A DNA stretch of 64,000 nt from Comamonas testosteroni (GTDB lineage: Bacteria > Pseudomonadota > Gammaproteobacteria > Burkholderiales > Burkholderiaceae_C), in the NCBI RefSeq assembly GCF_030505195.1, contig NZ_CP129672.1, positions 1,488,001 through 1,552,000 on the forward strand, given 5' to 3'. A model generated the notes under the pieces. That model did no database searches. It had not been told where the DNA came from and worked only from the letters and a program-made list of their open reading frames with translations. Positions 58,123 through 64,000 of this stretch are shown here, piece after piece. Numbering within the stretch: position 1 is the stretch's first letter; each line of letters starts with the position of its first letter. The translations under genes were made by a program, and so were the position numbers.

Positions 58123-58125
58123 CGC

Positions 58126-58172
58126 GCCCCCTGAGCCGCTTTGCGGCGTCCCCCCAGGGGGACGGCAATGAG
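58126..58172. repeat. GC-rich intergenic repeat (CCCTGAGCCGCTTTGCGGC family)
   Basis: CCCCTGAGCCGCTTTGCGGC followed by CCAGGGGGACGGCAATGAGC, matching the inverted copy at 40966-41037 block by block. It begins right after the copy 1 permease stop. Confidence 0.7.
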
Positions 58173-58181
58173 CTTGTCCAT

Positions 58182-58215
58182 AAAAGCCGCAGCGCCCCAG
58201 GCCTGCGGTTTTTTT
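58182..58215 (+). terminator. Intrinsic terminator after lactate permease copy 1
   Basis: GCCGCAG pairs with CTGCGG around a CGCCCCAGGC loop, followed by TTTTTTT. Confidence 0.85.
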
Positions 58216-58241
58216 ATGTTCTCAGAATTTCATACCGCCCC

Positions 58242-58260
58242 TAATTGGTATGACCAATTA
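58242..58260 (+). promoter_or_regulatory. Upstream LldR-type operator (O1)
   Basis: Perfect palindrome TAATTGGT-ATG-ACCAATTA, the ATTGGTNNNACCAAT pattern known for the GntR regulators PdhR and LldR. It is 243 bases before the permease ATG and 97 bases (centre to centre) from the second site. Confidence 0.8.
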
Positions 58261-58288
58261 ATTTCATAAATCAAGGGAAAACCATGAA

Positions 58289-58316
58289 TTTCAAGACTTA
58301 TTTCGCTTCATACAAT
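58289..58316 (+). promoter_or_regulatory. Candidate promoter of the lldPRD operon
   Basis: TACAAT at 58311-58316 with a weak TTTCAA at 58289-58294, spacing 16. It lies between the two operators, so start near 58323 puts O1 upstream and O2 just downstream. Confidence 0.4.
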
Positions 58317-58340
58317 CCACTCCACTTGAAATCGACCGAT

Positions 58341-58355
58341 ATTGGTAATACCAAT
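58341..58355 (+). promoter_or_regulatory. Downstream LldR-type operator (O2)
   Basis: ATTGGTA-A-TACCAAT palindrome at 58341-58355, sharing ATTGGT/ACCAAT half-sites with O1. It would lie just past the proposed transcription start. Confidence 0.8.
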
Positions 58356-58502
58356 TTAGCAAGCAAGACTGGAATAACCCAGGCCCGCCTATGGCGCGGC
58401 ACAGCCGGTTTTGCGCACGGTCATTTTTGAAAATTTGACGGGGAAGACTTCTGGGCAGTCAGGAGGCTTGACCTCCCCGCGCATCTCCAGGAGATCAAGG
58501 CA

Positions 58503-60167
58503 ATGCAAGAAATCTGGTCGCAGAACTACGACCCCGCAGGCAATGTGTGGGTGTCGGCGCTGGTGGCGCTCATACCTATCATCTTTTTCTTTCTCGCGCT
58601 GACCAAGCTGCGCCTCAAGGGCTATGTGGCGGGCACCATCACGGTGGCGCTGTCTCTGGCCGTGGCGCTGCTGTTCTATCGCATGCCGGTCGCCAACGCG
58701 CTGGCAGCAGGCGTCTACGGCTTCTTCTACGGTCTGTGGCCGATTGCCTGGATCATTGTCGCGGCGGTCTTTCTCTACAAGGTCTCGGTCAAGACCGGGC
58801 AGTTCGACATCATCCGCTCGTCGATTCTGTCGGTCACCGAAGACCAGCGTCTGCAGCTGATCCTGGTGGGCTTTTGCTTCGGTGCCTTCCTTGAGGGAGC
58901 TGCCGGTTTCGGCGCCCCCGTGGCCATCACGGCAGCGCTGCTGGTGGGCCTGGGCTTCAGGCCTTTATATGCCGCGGGCCTGTGCCTGATCGGCAATACC
59001 GCTCCTGTGGCCTTCGGCGCCATGGGCATTCCCGTCATCGTGGCCGCTCAGGTCTCGGGCGTCGATGTCATGGCCATCAGCCAGATGGCCGGCCGCCAGC
59101 TGCCCTTCATGACCATCATCGTGCTGTTCTGGCTCATGGCCATCATGGACGGCTGGCGCGGCGTCAAGGAAACCTGGCCTGCGGTGCTGGTGGGCGGCGG
59201 CAGCTTTGCACTCGGACAGTTTCTGACAGCCAACTACATCGGCCCCGAACTGCCGGACATCACTTCGGCCATCTTCGCCCTGGTGACACTGACCACCTTC
59301 CTCAAGTTCTGGCAGCCCAAGCGCATCTTCCGCTTCGACACCGAGCCGGGCGCGGCAAAGATCCAGACAGCGGCCCCCGTCAAGCTGACGACCGGCATGG
59401 TGCTCAAGGCCTGGTCGCCCTTCATCATCCTCACGGCCATGGTGACCATCTGGAGCCTCAAGCCCTTCAAGGCGCTGTTCGCCTCGGGCGGCGCACTGTC
59501 CGGCACGGTCTTCAGCATTCCCGTGCCCATGCTGCACAATCTGGTGCAGAAAATGGCTCCCGTCGTTGCCACACCCACGCCTTATGGCGCGGTCTATTCC
59601 TTCAACTGGCTGTCGGCCACGGGAACCGCGATCCTGATCGCCGCCGTGCTCTCCATTCTTTTGCTGCGCCTCAAGCCTGCCGTGGCAGTCCGGACCATGG
59701 GCGAGACCTTCAAGGAACTGGCACTGCCCATCTACTCCATCGGCATGGTGCTGGCCTTCGCCTTCATCGCCAACTACTCCGGCCTGTCCACCACGCTGGC
59801 CATGGCGCTGGCCCATACCGGCAAGGCCTTTGCGTTCTTCTCGCCCTTCCTGGGCTGGGTCGGCGTGTTCCTCACGGGCTCCGACACCTCGGCCAATGCG
59901 CTGTTCGGCGCCCTGCAGGCCACGACGGCAGCGCAGCTGGGGCTGCCAGAGGTGCTGGCCGTGACGGCCAACACCACCGGCGGCGTGACCGGCAAGATGA
60001 TCTCGCCCCAGTCCATCGCCATTGCCTGTGCAGCCGTAGGCCTGGCCGGCAAGGAGTCGGACCTGTTCCGCTTTACCGTCAAGCACAGCCTGGCCTTCCT
60101 GGTGCTGATCGGCATCATCTGCACGCTGCAGGCTTATGTGTTTCCGTGGATGATTCCCACCACCTGA
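58503..60167 (+). CDS. lldP: L-lactate permease, copy 2
   Basis: A 554-residue LctP-family symporter with ~13 TM segments. It shares the [21 protein letters not shown] and [18 protein letters not shown] blocks with copy 1 but is distinct (starting [14 protein letters not shown]). It is first in an operon with lldR and lldD, the E. coli order. Two LldR-type operators precede it, so induction by lactate is likely. AGGAGAT lies just before the ATG. Confidence 0.94.
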   Translation: MQEIWSQNYDPAGNVWVSALVALIPIIFFFLALTKLRLKGYVAGTITVALSLAVALLFYRMPVANALAAGVYGFFYGLWPIAWIIVAAVFLYKVSVKTGQFDIIRSSILSVTEDQRLQLILVGFCFGAFLEGAAGFGAPVAITAALLVGLGFRPLYAAGLCLIGNTAPVAFGAMGIPVIVAAQVSGVDVMAISQMAGRQLPFMTIIVLFWLMAIMDGWRGVKETWPAVLVGGGSFALGQFLTANYIGPELPDITSAIFALVTLTTFLKFWQPKRIFRFDTEPGAAKIQTAAPVKLTTGMVLKAWSPFIILTAMVTIWSLKPFKALFASGGALSGTVFSIPVPMLHNLVQKMAPVVATPTPYGAVYSFNWLSATGTAILIAAVLSILLLRLKPAVAVRTMGETFKELALPIYSIGMVLAFAFIANYSGLSTTLAMALAHTGKAFAFFSPFLGWVGVFLTGSDTSANALFGALQATTAAQLGLPEVLAVTANTTGGVTGKMISPQSIAIACAAVGLAGKESDLFRFTVKHSLAFLVLIGIICTLQAYVFPWMIPTT

Positions 60168-60184
60168 AACTCCTGCCAGACCCC

Positions 60185-60955
60185 ATGTCCGCCATCCGCC
60201 TGTCCGACCGCGTTGCCCAGCAGTTGCTGGAGCTGATCCAGAGCACCCAGCTCCAGAGCGGCGCAAGGCTGCCGACCGAACGGGCGCTGGCCGAGCAACT
60301 GGGGGTTTCGCGCACGGCGCTGCGCGAGGCCATACAGAAGCTTGCAAGCCGAGGCGTGCTCGAAAGCCGCGTAGGCGCCGGCACCTTTGTCGGCTCGCGC
60401 GTGCCGCTGTGGCACGAACAAGCCGTCGCACCGCTGGAATCCTTGCTGCGCGACGACCCCCAATACCGCTACGACGTGCTGGAAGCACGCCAGGCTCTGG
60501 AGCTCAGCACCGCCTGGTATGCGGCCCAGCGTGCCACCGACAAGGACAGGGACCGCATCCGCCACTGTTTCGACGATATGCTGCGCCACCAGCAGGCGCG
60601 CGATGCCGCCAGTGCGGCCCGCTCCGATGCGCAGTTCCATCTGGCGATTGCCGAGGCTTCGCACAACGCCGTGCTGGTTCAGCTCATGGGCAGCCTCTTC
60701 GAGCTGGTGCTGGGCACCGTGGCCCAGAACCGGCGCCTGATGTTCGTGCATGACGATCTCTCGACGCTGGAGCATCTGACTGCGCAGCACCGCAATCTCA
60801 TGCAGGCCATTGTCGACGGCGAGCCGGAGCAGGCCAGAAGCGCCATCGGCCAGCACCTGGCCTATGTTCACGAAAAGCTGTCCGAGTCGGATGCCGAAGC
60901 GGCCCGACGCAAGCGGCTGGATCGTTTCTCCTCTTCCTCCGCCATTTTTTCATGA
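60185..60955 (+). CDS. lldR: GntR/FadR-family regulator, LldR-type
   Basis: A 256-residue repressor/activator (E. coli LldR has 258). The N-terminal winged helix ([34 protein letters not shown]) is at about 28-62, and the FCD ligand domain at about 95-235 retains acidic and His residues for metal or lactate binding. It should bind the ATTGGT-ACCAAT sites at 58242-58260 and 58341-58355. The gene is 17 bases after the permease and overlaps lldD by four bases. Confidence 0.9.
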   Translation: MSAIRLSDRVAQQLLELIQSTQLQSGARLPTERALAEQLGVSRTALREAIQKLASRGVLESRVGAGTFVGSRVPLWHEQAVAPLESLLRDDPQYRYDVLEARQALELSTAWYAAQRATDKDRDRIRHCFDDMLRHQQARDAASAARSDAQFHLAIAEASHNAVLVQLMGSLFELVLGTVAQNRRLMFVHDDLSTLEHLTAQHRNLMQAIVDGEPEQARSAIGQHLAYVHEKLSESDAEAARRKRLDRFSSSSAIFS

Positions 60956-62088
60956 TCATCTCCTCCACCACCGACTACCGCGCGGCTGCGCAAAAGCGCC
61001 TGCCGCCCTTTCTGTTCCACTACCTCGACGGCGGCGCCTATGCCGAGAAGACGCTGGCGCGCAATGTCGACGACCTGGCCGACGTGGCCCTGCGCCAGCG
61101 CGTGCTCAAGGACATGAGCCAGCTGGACACCAGCATCGAGTTGTTCGGCGAGAAGTTCTCGATTCCCGTGGCGCTGGCCCCCGTGGGCCTGACCGGCATG
61201 TTCGCCCGCCGCGGCGAAGTGCAGGCCGCCATGGCCGCTGACAAGAAGGGCATCCCCTTCACCATGTCCAGCGTCTCGGTCTGCCCCATCGAGGAAGTCG
61301 CCCCCAGGCTGGGCCGACCGATGTGGTTCCAGCTCTATGTGCTCAAGGACCGGGGCTTCATGAAGAACGCGCTGGAGCGCGCCCAGGCTGCGGGCGTCTC
61401 CACCCTGGTCTTCACCGTGGACATGCCCGTGCCCGGCGCCCGCTACCGCGACGCGCACTCGGGCATGAGCGGCCCCAACGCCGCCATGCGCCGCTATCTG
61501 CAGGCCGTGACCCATCCGCACTGGGCCTTGGACGTGGGCCTGATGGGCCGCCCGCACACGCTGGGCAATATCTCCACCTACAAGGGCCAGAACGTCTCGC
61601 TCGAAGACTATATGGGCTATCTGGGCGCGAACTTCGACCCCTCGATCTCGTGGTCGGACCTGGAGTGGATTCGCGACTTCTGGAAGGGTCCCATGCTGAT
61701 CAAGGGCATTCTTGATCCCGAGGACGCCAGGGATGCCGTGCGCTTCGGCGCTGACGGCATCATCGTCTCCAACCATGGCGGGCGCCAGCTCGACGGCGTG
61801 CTCTCGTCGGCACGCGCCCTGCCAGCCATTGCCGATGCCGTCAAGGGCCAGATCAAGATCTTTGCCGACTCGGGCGTGCGCAACGGCCTGGACATCGTGC
61901 GCCTGCTGGCCCTGGGCGCGGACTGCACCATGATAGGCCGCGCCTTCGTCTACGCGCTGGCCGCTGAAGGCGAAGCCGGCGTGACCAACCTGCTGAACCT
62001 GCTCGAAAAGGAAATGCGCGTGGCCATGACGCTGACCAGCGTCAAGAAGGTCTCGGAGATCACGGGCGATCTATTGGTGCGGGAATGA
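60952..62088 (+). CDS. lldD: L-lactate dehydrogenase (FMN, quinone-linked), copy 2
   Basis: A 378-residue member of the LldD family, similar in size to E. coli LldD (396). Start [30 protein letters not shown] resembles E. coli LldD. The FMN and substrate motifs include [29 protein letters not shown] and the active-site His in [15 protein letters not shown] overlap with lldR ensures co-translation. Unlike copy 1 it is in the E. coli-like operon. Confidence 0.95.
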   Translation: MIISSTTDYRAAAQKRLPPFLFHYLDGGAYAEKTLARNVDDLADVALRQRVLKDMSQLDTSIELFGEKFSIPVALAPVGLTGMFARRGEVQAAMAADKKGIPFTMSSVSVCPIEEVAPRLGRPMWFQLYVLKDRGFMKNALERAQAAGVSTLVFTVDMPVPGARYRDAHSGMSGPNAAMRRYLQAVTHPHWALDVGLMGRPHTLGNISTYKGQNVSLEDYMGYLGANFDPSISWSDLEWIRDFWKGPMLIKGILDPEDARDAVRFGADGIIVSNHGGRQLDGVLSSARALPAIADAVKGQIKIFADSGVRNGLDIVRLLALGADCTMIGRAFVYALAAEGEAGVTNLLNLLEKEMRVAMTLTSVKKVSEITGDLLVRE

Positions 62089-62128
62089 TTCCGCGCTGAC
62101 CCCGGCAGGGAACGGGGCATGGCGGGAA

Positions 62129-63010
62129 TCAGCGCGCCGTGCCCCACTGCCCCAGCCAGATGCCACCCAGGACCAGGGCCACGCCGGCCATCTGCACGGT
62201 CGTCAGCGTCTGGTCCAGGAATGCCCAGCCCAGCAAGATCGCCGTCAGCGGGCTCAGGAAGCCCAGCGGTGCCACCATATCCGGCTCCAGCCGGGCAATG
62301 CCGCGAAACCACAGCACATAGGTCAGCGCCGCGCCCACCAGGCCCAGCCACACCAGCCCGATCAGATGGCCCGGTGTGGGCGCAGGGAAAGCCGGGCCGG
62401 CCCACAGCGCCACCGGCAGCAGCAACAGGCCGCCGGCCGTGAGCTGCCAGGCGGTGAAGGTCAGCAGCGGTACGGGAGCGCGCCACTTGCGCGTGAGCAC
62501 CGTGCCGCAGGCCATGGAAACCGCTGCTGCCAGGCCCGCAGCAATCCCCGTCGCATCCAGGCTCACACCGGGCGTGAGCACCAGCAAGGCCACACCCGCC
62601 AGACCGGCCAGGGCTCCCAGCACCGAGGCCGGCCGCAGCGCGCTGCCCAGCACCCAGGCCGCAAGAAACACCACCACCAGCGGCTGCACGGCCCCGACCG
62701 TGGCGGCCGCCCCTCCCGGCAGGCGGTAGGCCGAGACGAACAGCATGCTCCAGAACACCGAGAAATTGAGCGCTCCCAGAATGAACACCCGCAGCCACCA
62801 CACGCCCTGCGGCAGGCGCCGTGCAAATGCCAGCAACAACAGGCCTGCGGGCAGCGCGCGCAGCAAGGCCACGGTCATCGCGGGCACCTGCGGCAGCAGC
62901 TGCGTGGTGACGATGTAGCTGCTGCCCCAGATGGCGGGTGCCAGCGCCGTCAGCAGCAGATCGCGCGCCTGGGTCCGCCTGAACACAAGCGCAGATTGGC
63001 CGGCGCTCAT
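62129..63010 (-). CDS. EamA/DMT-family exporter, second copy in window
   Basis: A 293-residue membrane protein of about 10 TM segments in two EamA domains (ALAPAIWGSSYIVTTQLLPQVP start; GLVWLGLVGAALTYVLWFRGI in the second half). It resembles YedA/RhtA-like DMT exporters of amino acids or metabolites; the substrate is unknown. ATG 63010 overlaps the nitroreductase stop as ATGA; the upstream reading to 63289 is only an alternate frame inside that gene. It is probably controlled by the divergent LysR gene. Confidence 0.87.
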   Translation of the reverse strand: MSAGQSALVFRRTQARDLLLTALAPAIWGSSYIVTTQLLPQVPAMTVALLRALPAGLLLLAFARRLPQGVWWLRVFILGALNFSVFWSMLFVSAYRLPGGAAATVGAVQPLVVVFLAAWVLGSALRPASVLGALAGLAGVALLVLTPGVSLDATGIAAGLAAAVSMACGTVLTRKWRAPVPLLTFTAWQLTAGGLLLLPVALWAGPAFPAPTPGHLIGLVWLGLVGAALTYVLWFRGIARLEPDMVAPLGFLSPLTAILLGWAFLDQTLTTVQMAGVALVLGGIWLGQWGTAR

Positions 63011-63627
63011 ACGAGCTCCAGCACCTGGTCCAGCGGCCGGCGTGGCTTCTGCGGCCAGTTGCCGGGCGCGGCGCGGCCCACGGTGACGAGCATGGCCGGC
63101 ACCTCCTCGCTCGCCAGACCGAAGCTCGCCGCCACGCCTTCGGCGTAGAAGCCGGTCATCGCACAGGACGCCAGGCCCAGCGCCTGCGCCGCGTGCATCA
63201 GCGTCATGGCGCCGAAGCTGGCCGAACGCAGGGCCTCGTCGCGCACCGCCTGCGCGCTGGCGTACTGCTGCTGCGCGGCCTGCAGCCATCCCTGCGCCAT
63301 GGCGGCCGGCATGAAGCCCGCGTCCACAGAGGGTTGCAGCCGTTCGGCAAGCGCCTCCGGGTCGGCCAGCACGCCGCAGACGATAAAGCAGACGGCTGCC
63401 TCCTGCACCTTGGCCTGGTCCTGCGCTACGGCGCGCAGCCTGGCCTTGGCCCCAGGCGTGCGCACGGCGATGAAGCGCCAGTTCTGAAGGTTGTAGGCCG
63501 TGGGAGCGCGCGTGGCCAGCTGCACCAGCCGTGCTATCTCAGCATCCGCAAGGGTGTGGGAAGCATCGAAGCGATTGGCCGAGATGCGCTGCTCGATGAG
63601 GGCGAGTGTGGGGTGAAGCGTTGTCAT
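63007..63627 (-). CDS. Nitroreductase-family FMN oxidoreductase
   Basis: A 206-residue flavoprotein of the nitroreductase superfamily. The start IEQRISANRFD, the FMN-binding RAPTAYNLQNWRFIAV and the ALGLASCAMTGFY region, plus VTVGRAAPGNWPQKPRRPLDQV, are typical. Members reduce nitro groups, quinones or enones with NAD(P)H; the natural substrate is not clear. It is the first gene of a two-gene operon with the EamA exporter, suggesting a detoxify-and-export pair. Confidence 0.87.
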   Translation of the reverse strand: MTTLHPTLALIEQRISANRFDASHTLADAEIARLVQLATRAPTAYNLQNWRFIAVRTPGAKARLRAVAQDQAKVQEAAVCFIVCGVLADPEALAERLQPSVDAGFMPAAMAQGWLQAAQQQYASAQAVRDEALRSASFGAMTLMHAAQALGLASCAMTGFYAEGVAASFGLASEEVPAMLVTVGRAAPGNWPQKPRRPLDQVLELV

Positions 63628-63655
63628 GGCATGACTGTAGATAATTCATCCCGGA

Positions 63656-63676
63656 TTGATAATTGGCTTCTATCAA
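63656..63676. promoter_or_regulatory. Candidate LysR-type operator
   Basis: TTGATA-N9-TATCAA palindrome at 63656-63676 in the 80-base divergent gap. It contains a T-N11-A core (T63660, A63672), the usual LysR-box pattern. Confidence 0.55.
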
Positions 63677-63707
63677 CAGAAACCATTCACCATCAGTGAA
63701 TAATCGC

Positions 63708-64000
63708 ATGGACCGTCTGACCGCCTTGCAAGTCTTTCATCGCGTCGCTCAGCGCGGCAGCTTTGCCGAGGCCGGCCGCAGCCTGGGCCTGTCACCGGCC
63801 GCGATCAGCAAGAACATCGCCGAGCTGGAGGCGCATGTGGGCACACGCCTGATCCAGCGCACCACGCGGCGCATGGTGCTGACGGAAGAAGGCCGCCTGT
63901 ATCTCGAGCATGTCACGCGGGCTCTGGATGCACTGGCCGATGCCGACTCGGCGCTATGCCCCTTCAAGACCGCGCCCAGCGGCCTGCTCAAGGTCAGCGC
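63708..64000 (+). CDS. LysR-family transcriptional regulator (3' end outside window)
   Basis: The first 97 residues of a LysR-type regulator. The winged-helix domain (FHRVAQRGSFAEAGRSLGLSPAAISKNIAELEAHVGTRLIQRTTR) at 10-55 is intact, and the effector domain starts at about 90 and runs off the window. It is divergent from the nitroreductase-EamA operon across an 80-base gap with a TTGATA/TATCAA palindrome, the usual arrangement for a LysR regulator of its neighbour. Confidence 0.92.
   Translation, partial: MDRLTALQVFHRVAQRGSFAEAGRSLGLSPAAISKNIAELEAHVGTRLIQRTTRRMVLTEEGRLYLEHVTRALDALADADSALCPFKTAPSGLLKVS

Overview
This window looks like a chromosomal core segment of a Comamonadaceae bacterium, most likely Comamonas (order Burkholderiales). 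The DNA is GC-rich and the gene orders are betaproteobacterial: rpmF-plsX-fabHDG-acpP-fabF, rpoE-rseA-mucD, lepA-lepB-DUF4845-rnc-era-recO-pdxJ-acpS-nagZ. Many intergenic gaps carry two dispersed palindromic repeat families of a kind I associate with this family. The genus is inferred from memory of protein and synteny resemblance. I saw no tRNA, rRNA, CRISPR array, insertion sequence or prophage.

Layout. 1-5.2 kb (mostly +): 3' end of lysS, a class II glutamine amidotransferase, a two-TM protein, a REC-GGDEF response regulator, a small exported protein, a remnant of a molybdopterin oxidoreductase gene and a short MscS channel. 5.3-10.6 kb (-): purT, two small unknown genes, a phosphofructokinase and an SbmA/BacA/YddA-type ABC exporter. 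10.8-29.2 kb (-): a long housekeeping block for cell-wall recycling, vitamin B6, recombination, ribosome biogenesis, protein export, envelope stress, fatty-acid synthesis and L32. 30.0-31.4 kb (+): maf and an RsmI-like methyltransferase. 31.5-34.6 kb (-): rluC-gph-Rieske-sppA. 35.2-40.9 kb (+): rne, yaaA, a prolyl-4-hydroxylase-like oxygenase and queF. 41.0-48.1 kb (-): a 785-residue unknown protein, an Aer-like chemoreceptor, dinB and an amino-acid permease. 48.6-55.0 kb: a tandem glycine riboswitch with a DadA-like dehydrogenase, an EamA transporter, nhaA behind a structured leader, and two Sel1-repeat proteins. 55.1-62.1 kb: two lactate modules, the second in the E. coli lldP-lldR-lldD order with two matched operators. 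62.1-64.0 kb: an EamA exporter, a nitroreductase and a divergent LysR regulator cut by the window end.

How the genes work together. Several operons are tightly coupled by ATGA or TGATG overlaps: recO/pdxJ, rnc/era, lepA/lepB, fabD/fabG, gph/Rieske, maf/methyltransferase, lldR/lldD, nitroreductase/EamA. The fab block makes malonyl-ACP and elongates acyl-ACP, with plsX feeding phospholipid synthesis. RpoE, RseA and MucD form an envelope-stress circuit that lacks an adjacent rseB. The lactate modules import lactate and oxidise it to pyruvate. The most interesting non-coding signals are the glycine riboswitch at 48645-48849, a candidate Li+ (nhaA-I-like) riboswitch before nhaA, the two LldR operators, an intrinsic-terminator hairpin inside the lepA leader, and adjacent DnaA boxes at 19274-19293.
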